Shown: one piece after another, positions 15,973 to 24,124 of the stretch
How the letters are laid out: each line of letters opens with the position of its first letter
How positions within the stretch are numbered: the stretch's first letter is position 1
NCBI RefSeq assembly: GCF_000292245.2
Contig: NZ_ALPT02000037.1
Location: 1-46,276, forward strand
Origin: Alkalihalobacillus alcalophilus ATCC 27647 = CGMCC 1.3604
GTDB taxonomy: Bacteria > Bacillota > Bacilli > Bacillales > Bacillaceae_D
DNA: 46,276 nucleotides
Direction of reading: 5' to 3'
Made by a program: the position numbers and the translations under genes
Notes under the pieces: generated by a model
Database searches by the model: none
What the model was told of the DNA's origin: nothing
The model's input: only the letters and a program-made list of their open reading frames with translations

Positions 15973-16111
15973 TATATTGGAAAAGTATTAGAATAAAGCA
16001 ATCAGACTTAAGAACACTGAAAAAGTAAATTTTATTTTCTAAGTGGAAGTCATGTCTGAAATGGACAAGTAAGAATAGGCGAACAATGTGGAAGGATTCT
16101 AGGCTTTGATT

Positions 16112-16138
16112 CTCTCATTCACGTTGAGTGGATGAGAG
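16112..16138 (+). other. Hairpin in the gap before aspartokinase
   Basis: CTCTCAT pairs with ATGAGAG with a mostly paired middle (CAC/GTG). It lies in the 348-base gap before aspartokinase and upstream of the presumed promoter. I see no lysine riboswitch in this gap. Role unknown. Confidence 0.4.
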
Positions 16139-16173
16139 CCAAAAATGGCACCTTCAACCCTTTGTAACACCTT

Positions 16174-16202
16174 TTGCGAAAGAGTTTACGATGTGATATA
16201 GT
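16174..16202 (+). promoter_or_regulatory. Probable promoter of aspartokinase
   Basis: TTGCGA (16174-16179), 17-bp spacer, TATAGT (16197-16202), 51 bases before the ATG. Confidence 0.55.
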
Positions 16203-16253
16203 TAGAATGTTCAAAAAATTAAAAAGAGAGAGATTGATTAGGAGCTGGAGAGA

Positions 16254-17627
16254 ATGAAAGTAGCTAAATTTGGTGGGAGTTCAGTAGCAAATGCTAATCA
16301 GATTAAAAAAGTAGCAGCGATTATTCAAGAGGACGCTGACAGGAGAATTATTGTTGTATCAGCTCCAGGAAAAAGGGATCAGGATGATACAAAGGTAACC
16401 GATTTATTAATTGATCTTGCAGATGCTTGTTTAGCAGGGCAAAATGGGGAACGAGAATTGACCGACGTTATTATTCGTTATCAATCAATCGCCGAAGAAC
16501 TAGAATTGAATCTGCAAATTATCGAAACGATTGAGGCTGATTTAAGGAAACGGATTAGTCACCCGAAAGAAAATCAAGAACAATTTATGGATTTAATTAA
16601 AGCGAGTGGGGAAGACAATAATGCGAAATTGATCGCTGCTTATCTACAAAGTATTGGTCTTCATGCAAACTATATGAACCCTAAAGATGCGGGGTTATTA
16701 GTTAGTGAGCAGCCTGGAAACGCTCAAGTATTACCTGAGGCCTATGAACATTTAAAACAGTTAAATGATCGAGATGATATTATCGTTTTTCCAGGGTTTT
16801 TTGGTTATTCTAAAAGTGGAACGTTATGTACATTTCCCCGAGGTGGCTCTGACATAACAGGATCTATTTTAGCGGCAGGCGTCAAAGCTGATTTGTATGA
16901 AAATTTTACAGATGTTGATTCGGTTTTTGCGGCTAATCCAACTGTTGTGAAAGAACCGGTTAAAATAAAAAAAATGACCTACCGCGAAATGCGTGAATTG
17001 TCGTATGCAGGGTTTTCTGTCTTCCATGATGAAGCACTAATTCCAGCTTTCAAAAATAGTATTCCAGTTTGTATTAAAAACACAAATAATCCAACATCGA
17101 CTGGGACGATGATTATTGCTGAACGAGAATATTTTTTAAATCCAGTCATTGGGATTGCGGCGGATGAAGGGTTTTCGGCTATTTATGTTCGCAAATATTT
17201 GATGAATAGAGAAGTCGGTTTTGGTCGTCGATTGTTACAGATTTTAGAGGATGAATGTTTATCATATGAACATATACCTTCAGGGATCGATGATACGACG
17301 ATTATTTTACGACAAGATCAACTAAACCCTGAAAATGAAGAACGAATTGTGAAACGAATTTCGGCTGAATTAGATGTCGATGATGTACATATTGAGCATG
17401 ATTTTGCCATGATTATGATCGTTGGAGAAGGGATGCACAATACGATTGGACTCGTTGCAAGAGCAACAGCCGCTTTAGCAAATGCTAATGTGAATATCGA
17501 AATGTTAAATCAAGGCTCGTCTGAAGTTAGTCTAGGGCTTGCCGTCAATGAAAAAGATACAAAAGCGAGCATTAAAGCTTTATATGACGAGTTTTTTGGA
17601 GGAGTAAAAGAAGAAACGGTGCAATAA
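16254..17627 (+). CDS. yclM: Aspartate kinase (YclM/ThrD type)
   Basis: 457 aa. It phosphorylates aspartate, the first step toward lysine, threonine and methionine. The kinase part starts KVAKFGGSSVANA, continues with VVSAPGKR, the aspartate-binding FPRGGSDITGSI and DVDSVFAANP, and the C-terminal third has two ACT domains (IYVRKYLMNREVGFGRRLLQIL; MIVGEGMHNTIGLVARATAALANANVNIEMLNQG). The length and the N-terminus match B. subtilis aspartokinase III YclM rather than DapG or LysC. AGGAGC precedes the ATG. Monocistronic. Confidence 0.92.
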   Translation: MKVAKFGGSSVANANQIKKVAAIIQEDADRRIIVVSAPGKRDQDDTKVTDLLIDLADACLAGQNGERELTDVIIRYQSIAEELELNLQIIETIEADLRKRISHPKENQEQFMDLIKASGEDNNAKLIAAYLQSIGLHANYMNPKDAGLLVSEQPGNAQVLPEAYEHLKQLNDRDDIIVFPGFFGYSKSGTLCTFPRGGSDITGSILAAGVKADLYENFTDVDSVFAANPTVVKEPVKIKKMTYREMRELSYAGFSVFHDEALIPAFKNSIPVCIKNTNNPTSTGTMIIAEREYFLNPVIGIAADEGFSAIYVRKYLMNREVGFGRRLLQILEDECLSYEHIPSGIDDTTIILRQDQLNPENEERIVKRISAELDVDDVHIEHDFAMIMIVGEGMHNTIGLVARATAALANANVNIEMLNQGSSEVSLGLAVNEKDTKASIKALYDEFFGGVKEETVQ

Positions 17628-17700
17628 GGGATAAGAAGGCTGGGATAAAACCCAGCTCTAAATTGAAAAGAGACAGGAGCAAAACTCATCTTATAAATGA

Positions 17701-17747
17701 AAAAGCCGGTGAAATTTTACTATGCGAGTAAAATTTCACCGGCTTTT
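17701..17747 (+). terminator. Perfect 21-bp hairpin, terminator after aspartokinase and part of composite repeat A
   Basis: AAAAGCCGGTGAAATTTTACT (17701-17721) is an exact inverted copy of 17727-17747, loop ATGCG, followed by T-rich sequence. A shorter GCTGGG/CCCAGC hairpin precedes it at 17639-17656. It corresponds in position to the hairpin at 24006-24044 in repeat B, where both arms have changed together. Confidence 0.85.
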
Positions 17748-18090
17748 ATTATATGTTTATTGAACGGAAGTGGATGGTGATGAATGCCGTTTTACTCAGC
17801 GCTCCCGAAAATCATGCTCCGCGTCAAACACCAAGCGTTATAATCTTGGAAAGTAACTTTTTTTGGTTACACATAAAATCGCTCTTTGATTTGTGGTGTT
17901 GTAAACGCCATTTTAAAGGAAAGAAGAGCGATTTTTTCCTTTTTTGATAGAAAATGAAACTATAGCGGACGGGATGGGAGGCCGACTCCTGCAGGAGGAA
18001 AGGGCAGGTGGAAATCCACCGGCCTAGCCGGTTAGTTCCACGCCCGCCTGCGGAAAGCGTGCCCCCCATCCCGGGAGCGGTGTCTTACCT
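17748..18090 (+). repeat. Composite structured repeat A
   Basis: The non-coding stretch between aspartokinase and the channel gene. Part 1 (about 17751-17825; GTGGATGGTGATGAATG, then CCCGAAAATCATGCTCCGCG) matches the complement of about 23925-23990. Part 2 (about 17964-18085) is GC-rich with nested pairing: GGGC/GCCC, GTGGAA/TTCCAC, then CCGGC/GCCGG closing loop CTA (18008-18041), with internal loop ATCCA/TTAG. Between them AAATCGCTCTT and AAGAGCGATTT form an inverted repeat (about 17877-17937). Short open frames in all directions here are accidental. Confidence 0.75.
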
Positions 18091-18182
18091 CCTACTTTAT
18101 AACATTCACTTCGGAAAGGCCATTTTTCCTTTCTATAGTTACCTCTTTATCATTTTTGTTGCTCTAGATACTTTAAGTGAAT

Positions 18183-19016
18183 TTAGGAAGAGCGATTTTG
18201 TTTTTCGATTGATTTTAAATATTGTTTGATTTCTTTTAGCTCTTCATGTAGTGAATCCATCTGTTTTTGGGCGGCTTCTTCCTTTTCTTTTACTTTATCT
18301 TTTACTTCGTCTTCATTCGCTTTTTCAACGTTATTGACGATAACTCCAATAAATAAGTTAAAGATAATGAAGGTCCCGACTAACACAAAGGCAATAAAAT
18401 AAGTCCATGCCCATGGGATATCCACTAAGATCGGCCTCATTACACCACTACCCCAGGAGTCTAACGTGACAATTTGGAAGAGAGTCAGCATTGAGAGTTG
18501 GAGATTGGCAAAATATTCAGGAGCTACATTCGCAAATAACATCGTACCTAATACGGCAAATATATAGAAAATAATGCTCATTAAAATTAAAATATTTCCT
18601 AAAGCAGGAATCGTTAACATTAAGGCGTCAACGAGTCTTCTTAAAGATGGAATGACTGAAATCGCCCTTAAAACACGTAAAACTCTTAAGATACGGAGAA
18701 CGGTAATGAAGTGACCCCCGACAAAAATATGACTTGAGAGGACGATGATTGTATCAAACCAATTCCAGCCCCCTTTAAAGAAATCCTTTTTTGGTGTCGT
18801 TGCCAGAAATCTTGTTAAAATTTCTAAAGTGAAAATCCACAATAAAATGACATCAAGGACATGAAATAAGGAACCATATTCGTGTCTTAAAGCAGGGTAC
18901 GTTTCTAGGCCAACTAGAAGGGCATTAAATAAAATTAAAGTAATAATAATTCTTGTAAAATAACGGTGACTAACAATCTTTTTACTAAAATGAATGAGAA
19001 GGGACTGTTTTTGCAT
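18183..19016 (-). CDS. NaChBac-like voltage-gated sodium channel (BacNaV), altered selectivity filter
   Basis: 277 aa, close to NaChBac of B. halodurans. S1 begins near residue 22; ILFNALLVGLETYP and WNWFDTIIV follow. S4 carries arginines 108, 111, 114 and 117 (VLRILRVLRVLRAISV), then the S4-S5 linker PSLRRLVDAL, pore helix LSMLTLFQIVTLDSW, S6 GTFIIFNLFIGVIVNNVEKA and a C-terminal coiled coil (about 244-273) that would tetramerise it. The filter is TLDSWGS (184-190) where NaChBac has TLESWAS: the key acidic residue is Asp186, not Glu. In alkaliphiles the family supplies Na+ for flagella and pH balance. Monocistronic. Confidence 0.95.
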   Translation of the reverse strand: MQKQSLLIHFSKKIVSHRYFTRIIITLILFNALLVGLETYPALRHEYGSLFHVLDVILLWIFTLEILTRFLATTPKKDFFKGGWNWFDTIIVLSSHIFVGGHFITVLRILRVLRVLRAISVIPSLRRLVDALMLTIPALGNILILMSIIFYIFAVLGTMLFANVAPEYFANLQLSMLTLFQIVTLDSWGSGVMRPILVDIPWAWTYFIAFVLVGTFIIFNLFIGVIVNNVEKANEDEVKDKVKEKEEAAQKQMDSLHEELKEIKQYLKSIEKQNRSS

Positions 19017-19143
19017 ATAATGATTGTTTCTCCTTAACCAATAAAATCAATTCCACATAAAAGTATAACATGGTTTTTTCGTCGTGAAGTAAAGAAATCA
19101 ACCAAATCTTCTAAAGATAACTTGGTTGATTGAGGATCTTCCC

Positions 19144-19971
19144 TTATTTTTTTTCACTAAATACGGCACCTAACTGTTTAGAACGTGTAATCGCTTTTGA
19201 AACGGCTTCCTCAAAGTTTTGCTGAGTATGATATTGTTCGAGTATTTGAAAGCCTGCTTCGGTTGTTCCATTTGGACTCATCACTTCTTGATATAGTTCA
19301 CCTGCTGATTTGTTGGTCGCCTCTAGTCGTTTGCCTACACCGACAATCGTTTGAGTAATAAGTTTTGTCGCTTCATCTGTTGTAAGTCCAGATTGGGCTG
19401 CAACATGATAAAGTCCTTCGACGAAATAATAAAGATAGGCAGGACCACTTCCAGCGATTCCGGTAACGGCATCCATCTTCTCTTCATCTACTGTAAGAAC
19501 GATTCCAACCGCTTCCAGCAGGGTTTGGACAATGTGTAGATCTTTATCAGTAGCGAATTGGCCTTTGCACATCGCTGTTGCAGAAGCACCTACAATTGCC
19601 GAAGTATTTGGCATAGTACGAATAACCGCAGCGGGTATATTTAATAATTCTTCAATAAAAATAGTTGGAATGCCAGCGAGCACAGAAATAAAAAGTTGTT
19701 TCTCTGATACAACATCTTTTATTTCGTCGATTGAATCTTTAATTCCATTTGGTTTCATCGCAAAAATAATAATGTCGGCCTGTTCGACCGCTTTTGGACG
19801 ATCGTTTGTTATTTGAACATGATACGTTGCGGATAAATATTGGAGACGTTCTTGATCTTTTAAATTCGTCACAGTAATTTGGTTAGGAGCTACGACTTTT
19901 TTCTTTAAAAGGCCCACAATGATGGCTTCTGCCATGGAGCCAGCCCCTAAAAAGGTAATGTTTTTATCCAA
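19144..19971 (-). CDS. proC: Pyrroline-5-carboxylate reductase ProC
   Basis: 275 aa, full length. It reduces pyrroline-5-carboxylate to proline with NAD(P)H. The Rossmann motif FLGAGSMAEAII is at residue 8, MKPNG near residue 73, the family loop RTMPNTSAIVGASATAM, and the C-terminal dimer region GSGPAYLYYFVEGL...PNGTTEAGFQIL. It is the last gene of the proBAC operon, ten bases after proA. Confidence 0.96.
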   Translation of the reverse strand: MDKNITFLGAGSMAEAIIVGLLKKKVVAPNQITVTNLKDQERLQYLSATYHVQITNDRPKAVEQADIIIFAMKPNGIKDSIDEIKDVVSEKQLFISVLAGIPTIFIEELLNIPAAVIRTMPNTSAIVGASATAMCKGQFATDKDLHIVQTLLEAVGIVLTVDEEKMDAVTGIAGSGPAYLYYFVEGLYHVAAQSGLTTDEATKLITQTIVGVGKRLEATNKSAGELYQEVMSPNGTTEAGFQILEQYHTQQNFEEAVSKAITRSKQLGAVFSEKK

Positions 19972-19981
19972 AAGTTTTCAC

Positions 19982-21229
19982 CTACTTTTTTATTTGTCCA
20001 TTTCCAAGCACATGAAATTTAGTAGAAGTTAATGCTTCTAGCCCCATTGGTCCTCTTGCATGTAGCTTTTGTGTGCTAATTCCTATTTCTGCTCCAAAAC
20101 CAAATTCAAAACCGTCTGTAAAACGAGTAGAGGCATTGTGGTATACAGCGGCTGCATCCACTTGATTTAAAAAGGCTTCCACATTTTCACTTGTTTCACT
20201 AATGATCGCTTCTGAATGGTACGTACCGTATTTTGAAATATGACGAATCGCTTCATCAACGGTAGGAACTACTTTTAAAGCAACTTTATAGTCTAAGTAT
20301 TCATCGGCCCAATCTGATTCGGTTGCTAATTGGAATTGTGGAAACATGTTTTTTAATAGGGCATCACTATAAATTTGCACATTTTTTTCATTAAGAATGG
20401 CGACTAATTCATTTAAATGTTTATTGGCCCATGTTTGATGGACTAAAATCGTTTCCGCCGCATTACAAACAGAGGGACGCTGTGTTTTGGCATTTACAGC
20501 AATGGAAAGGGCCATTTCTTTGTTCGCTGATTCATCGATATAAATATGGCAATTGCCGACTCCGGTTTCTAATACAGGAATCGTTGCGTTTTGAACAACT
20601 GTTTGAATTAAACCGGAACCGCCCCTTGGGATAAGGACATCGACAAATTCATTAAGCTTAAATAACTCTGCGGCTGTTTCGCGGCTCGTATCTTCAATTA
20701 ATTGAATCGCAGCTGTCGGTATCGTTGTTTTTTCTAACGCACGATGAAGAACTGCGACAATAGCTTTATTAGAGTGAATCGCTGAAGAGCTACCACGTAA
20801 TAAAACCGCATTACCTGCTTTTAGGCAAAGGCTAGAAGCATCGACGGTCACATTCGGACGTGCTTCATAAACCATCCCAATGACTCCTAGTGGGACACGA
20901 ACTTTCCGAATGGTTAACCCGTTAGGTCTTGTAAATTGCTCGAGTTCTTCGCCAATCGGATCGTTTAACTGGGCGACTTGTTTCAGTCCTTCAGCCATAT
21001 CAGCAATTCTGGCTTCTGTTAGAGATAAGCGATCAATTAAGCCGTCATTTAAGCCATTTTGTCTACCAGCTGCTTGATCCTTTTCGTTTTCAGCTAAAAT
21101 AAAGGATTGCTCTTTCACTAATTGTTGAGCCATTGAAAGCAATGCGGCATTTTTTTCTTCTGTCGTTTTGAGACCGAGTTCAGTCGTTAATTCTTTTGCT
21201 CTTTTTGCTTTTTCTCTTAATTCATTCAT
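19982..21229 (-). CDS. proA: Gamma-glutamyl phosphate reductase ProA
   Basis: 415 aa. It reduces gamma-glutamyl phosphate to glutamate-5-semialdehyde. Aldehyde dehydrogenase fold with IGMVYEARPNVTVDASSLCLKAGNAVLLRGSS (NADP site), DVLIPRGGSGLI and the active-site Cys in RPSVCNAAETILVH. AAGGAGAG precedes the ATG. It follows proB by 24 bases. Confidence 0.96.
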   Translation of the reverse strand: MNELREKAKRAKELTTELGLKTTEEKNAALLSMAQQLVKEQSFILAENEKDQAAGRQNGLNDGLIDRLSLTEARIADMAEGLKQVAQLNDPIGEELEQFTRPNGLTIRKVRVPLGVIGMVYEARPNVTVDASSLCLKAGNAVLLRGSSSAIHSNKAIVAVLHRALEKTTIPTAAIQLIEDTSRETAAELFKLNEFVDVLIPRGGSGLIQTVVQNATIPVLETGVGNCHIYIDESANKEMALSIAVNAKTQRPSVCNAAETILVHQTWANKHLNELVAILNEKNVQIYSDALLKNMFPQFQLATESDWADEYLDYKVALKVVPTVDEAIRHISKYGTYHSEAIISETSENVEAFLNQVDAAAVYHNASTRFTDGFEFGFGAEIGISTQKLHARGPMGLEALTSTKFHVLGNGQIKK

Positions 21230-21253
21230 CTTTATTCACTCTCCTTAAAAATA

Positions 21254-22384
21254 TTAATTAGATATTGATGAAGACTTTGTGATTGTCACCCAATGATCGC
21301 GGTGAATGACTTCTGGTTTGTTTAAATGAAGGGTTCGTTTTGCTTCCATACTGGAAAGTCCCTTAATTTGATTTAGTTCTCCGGAAGAAACATTTGATTT
21401 TCCTTTCCCAATTAATAAACCTTCTTCATTGTAAACATCAATCACTTCATTCCGGTTAAAAATACCGTCAATCTGTAATACTCCAGCTGGTAAAAGGCTT
21501 TTTCCAAGTGATTGTAGAGCAAAAGCTGCTCCGCGGTCGACGGTGATTGAACCACTACTTGTGGAGTGAAGAGCGATCCATTGTTTGTTCGTTGGCATCA
21601 TCGCTTCTTCTTGAACCGAACCGATATACGTTCCATCACCATTACCCGCAATGATGTCAATTAATTTATTTGCTCCGGCACCTTTTCCGATAAAAATATT
21701 AACGCCAAGTGAGAGGGCGGTTTCGGCTGCTAATATTTTTGATTTCATTCCTCCTGTCCCTACTTTTGAGCCGCTATCACCAGCCATTGCAAGTAATTCC
21801 GGTGTTATTTCTTTCAGATGATCATATTTTTCGGCTGTAGGGTCAAGGTTCGGGTTGGCACTGTATAAGCCATTGACGTCCGTCAAAATACATAATGTAT
21901 GGGCATGTATAAAGCCACTTACTAAAGCGGAAAGCATATCATTATCACCAAATGTTAATTCTTCAATTGAAGTTGAGTCATTTTCATTAATAATCGGAAG
22001 AGCCCCTCGTTTTAACAATTCACTAATGGTCGAATAGGCATTTTGGAAACGATGACGGTCCGAAAAATCATCTCTTGTTAATAAGATTTGGGCAGGAATA
22101 ATCCCTTCGTTTTGAAACTTTTCAATATAACCTTGCATCAGTAAACCCTGACCAACAGAAGCTGCTGCTTGTTTTCCAGCTATTGTTACAGGTTTTGTTG
22201 GGTATCCAAGGGCAGAGAAACCCGCTGCTACAGCACCTGAAGAGATAAGAATGACTTCATGTCCTTGCTTTTTTAATCGGCTTAAAGCTTGGACATGCTC
22301 TGTTAATTTGTTGATGCTAAGTGAGCCCGATGGAGTTGTCAATGAACTGCTCCCAATTTTGACGACGATTCGTTGACGTTTCAT
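21254..22384 (-). CDS. proB: Glutamate 5-kinase ProB
   Basis: 376 aa from ATG 22384, preceded by AAGGAGAAGAG; the longer frame to 22498 runs through the T-box and is not translated. It phosphorylates glutamate as the first committed step to proline. Visible: RIVVKIGSSSLT, VILISSGAVAAGF, PIINENDSTSIEELTFGDNDMLSA, TDVNGLYSANP and GTGGMKSKILAAE. The C-terminal third is a PUA domain (ALQSLGKSLLPAGVL... NEEGLLIGKGKSNVSS). Under proline T-box control. Confidence 0.96.
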   Translation of the reverse strand: MKRQRIVVKIGSSSLTTPSGSLSINKLTEHVQALSRLKKQGHEVILISSGAVAAGFSALGYPTKPVTIAGKQAAASVGQGLLMQGYIEKFQNEGIIPAQILLTRDDFSDRHRFQNAYSTISELLKRGALPIINENDSTSIEELTFGDNDMLSALVSGFIHAHTLCILTDVNGLYSANPNLDPTAEKYDHLKEITPELLAMAGDSGSKVGTGGMKSKILAAETALSLGVNIFIGKGAGANKLIDIIAGNGDGTYIGSVQEEAMMPTNKQWIALHSTSSGSITVDRGAAFALQSLGKSLLPAGVLQIDGIFNRNEVIDVYNEEGLLIGKGKSNVSSGELNQIKGLSSMEAKRTLHLNKPEVIHRDHWVTITKSSSISN

Positions 22385-22414
22385 TCTCTTCTCCTTCTTT
22401 CCTTTTAAAAATAT

Positions 22415-22454
22415 AAAAAAGCCCTCCGATCCTATAAAAAGGACGGAAGAGCTT
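22415..22454 (-). terminator. T-box terminator before proB
   Basis: AAGCTCTTCCGTCC pairs (with G-U pairs and one mismatch) with GGATCGGAGGGCTT, followed by six T. It competes with the T-box antiterminator. Confidence 0.85.
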
Positions 22455-22640
22455 ATCTCCGCGGTACCACCTTGTTTGACATCTAAATAGATGCCCACTC
22501 GTACCCGTAACGTGGGGAGACGGCTAGGTTTGCTAGCTGCTCAAGGACAGGTTCAATCATTTCAGGGGTCAAGGATCTTTCAGCCGATGAATCCTTTTCT
22601 CTTTAGACATGAAATTAATTTACTAATTCCTCTCAACGCG
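22455..22640 (-). promoter_or_regulatory. Proline-specific T-box leader
   Basis: On the minus strand the conserved AAGGTGGTACCGCGGAGA (22456-22473) is the antiterminator bulge that pairs with the uncharged tRNA CCA end. Stem I upstream has AGAGGAATTAGTAAATT and GGCTGAAAG. The probable specifier is CCT (22564-22566) followed by GAA, that is, a proline codon, which fits the proBAC genes. Uncharged tRNA-Pro should permit readthrough. The 5' boundary is approximate. Confidence 0.92.
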
Positions 22641-22877
22641 TATGTCTATAAAAATATAACATTATTGTGTAAACTTATTCTATCTCAAATGATTTTCTTT
22701 AGTATATAGTGAAGAAGGAAAACACGTCAAGCTCATAAGCGAAAAAAGGCTTTATTTAATTAAAGTAAATTCGAATCGTTTCCAATAATTAGATAAAATG
22801 AGCGGGGTTTCTGTAGTGATTAAGTGAATTTATGTTTCATTAATAAAACATTAGTATGGGATAGATAGGGGCAGAAA

Positions 22878-23654
22878 ATGAAAAAAACGATTTGGATAAC
22901 AGGTGGGACTAGTGGTTTAGGGAAAGAGATTGCCTTTCAATTATTAAAAAAAGACTATCATGTTATCGTGCTAGCTCGAAATGAAGAGAAAATAAAACAG
23001 CTTGAGGAAGAGGCGCAAGGGTTTAATGGCAGGATTTTGACCTGTCAAGTCGATATCCGCTCTGACGAAGAGGTAAAGAAGATCGTAGCTCATTTAGTAA
23101 AAAGCGGCCATCCGGTCGATGTTCTTATCAATAATGCCGGTTTAGGCATATTCGATTCCGTACTCGATGCGAAAACAGAGGATATCGTTGAAATGTTTGA
23201 AGTAAATGTACTTGGTTTGATTGCGATGACAAAGGCCGTACTCCCTTATATGATTGAAAAGAAAAGCGGCCAAATTATTCAAATTGCTTCTCAAGCGGGG
23301 AAGCTCGCAACCCCAAAATCAAGTGTATATGCGGCCACAAAACATGCTGTATTAGGATTTACGAATAGTTTACGTATGGAAGTAGAAGATGATAATGTGA
23401 ATGTAAGTGCTGTTAATCCCGGACCAATTCAAACTCCTTTTTTTGAGCGAGCCGACAAAACTGGGTCATATGTGAAAAATGTTGGGAAGATGATGTTAAA
23501 ACCAGAATATGTCGCCGAAAGGGTCGTGCAATTAATTGAAAAGCCAAAAAGAGAATTAAATTTACCAAGATGGATGGGCTTCGGTTCAAAGTGTTATCAA
23601 CTCATGCCAACCGTGATAGAAAAGATCGCAGGTAAACAATTGAAGAAAAAATAA
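22878..23654 (+). CDS. yqjQ: SDR family oxidoreductase, YqjQ-like
   Basis: 258 aa. Classical short-chain dehydrogenase: TGGTSGLG (cofactor loop, about residue 8), NNAGLGIFD, SQAG with Ser in IIQIASQAG, YAATK catalytic Tyr/Lys and NPGPIQTPFF. The last third (KRELNLPRWMGFGSKCYQLMPTVIEKIAGKQLKKK) closely matches B. subtilis YqjQ. The substrate is unknown. Monocistronic, divergent from proB. Confidence 0.88.
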   Translation: MKKTIWITGGTSGLGKEIAFQLLKKDYHVIVLARNEEKIKQLEEEAQGFNGRILTCQVDIRSDEEVKKIVAHLVKSGHPVDVLINNAGLGIFDSVLDAKTEDIVEMFEVNVLGLIAMTKAVLPYMIEKKSGQIIQIASQAGKLATPKSSVYAATKHAVLGFTNSLRMEVEDDNVNVSAVNPGPIQTPFFERADKTGSYVKNVGKMMLKPEYVAERVVQLIEKPKRELNLPRWMGFGSKCYQLMPTVIEKIAGKQLKKK

Positions 23655-23700
23655 AATTTGTTAACACTTCAATCGCATCATTTGAAAAAGGAATGTATTA

Positions 23701-24065
23701 GTGGGACAAAACGACCTAAAAATGAGTTGGATGACTAGAATAACGGTCACCCAACTTTTATTAGAAATTTTTTATATTATATTCAAAAAAGAATAAGAAA
23801 ATTCACAAGTGTAAAAGGAGCAATTCTCTATCTTAGTGGACGAAAACATGCGGAGACTCCCGTGGGAAGTAGTGGCAAAACCGAAATCCACTAGCGAAGC
23901 TAGTTAGTTCGGTGCCACCCCACAGGACGCGGAGCATGATTTTCGGGAACGGTGAGTAGAACACCATTCATCGCCATCCACTACGTTTCCAATAAATAGA
24001 ACGAAAGCCAGTAACATTTAACTCATTGTAAAATGTTACTGGCTATTCATATCAGAGCAGGGTTT
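23701..24065 (+). repeat. Composite structured repeat B
   Basis: The whole gap between yqjQ and yhgE. The core (about 23835-23950) has nested stems GTGGC/GCCAC, CCGAA/TTCGG and CTAGC/GCTAG with loop GAA, and the same internal loop ATCCA/TTAG as repeat A (23881-23910). The flank 23925-24045 is the complement of the flank of repeat A and ends in a hairpin AGCCAGTAACATTT/AAATGTTACTGGCT (24006-24044). A GTGGGACAAAA motif is at 23701. The hairpin may terminate the yhgDE transcript. Confidence 0.75.
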
Positions 24066-24124
24066 TGTCTCCACCTCTTTTCACTTTATAAAATCATTAC
24101 TAATCTCATATAGAACTCATGAAA

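Noticed and set aside
15907..16253. Lysine riboswitch before aspartokinase
   Set aside because: The L-box core blocks are absent; only a simple hairpin and a plain promoter are visible.
17753..18229. Short frames of 64-81 aa on both strands in the gap after aspartokinase
   Set aside because: They run through hairpins and GC palindromes of repeat A, lack ribosome sites and overlap one another.
22800..22877. Sigma-B promoter before yqjQ (GTTTCA ... GGGATA)
   Set aside because: The spacer is about 18 bases, too long for sigma-B, and both hexamers deviate.
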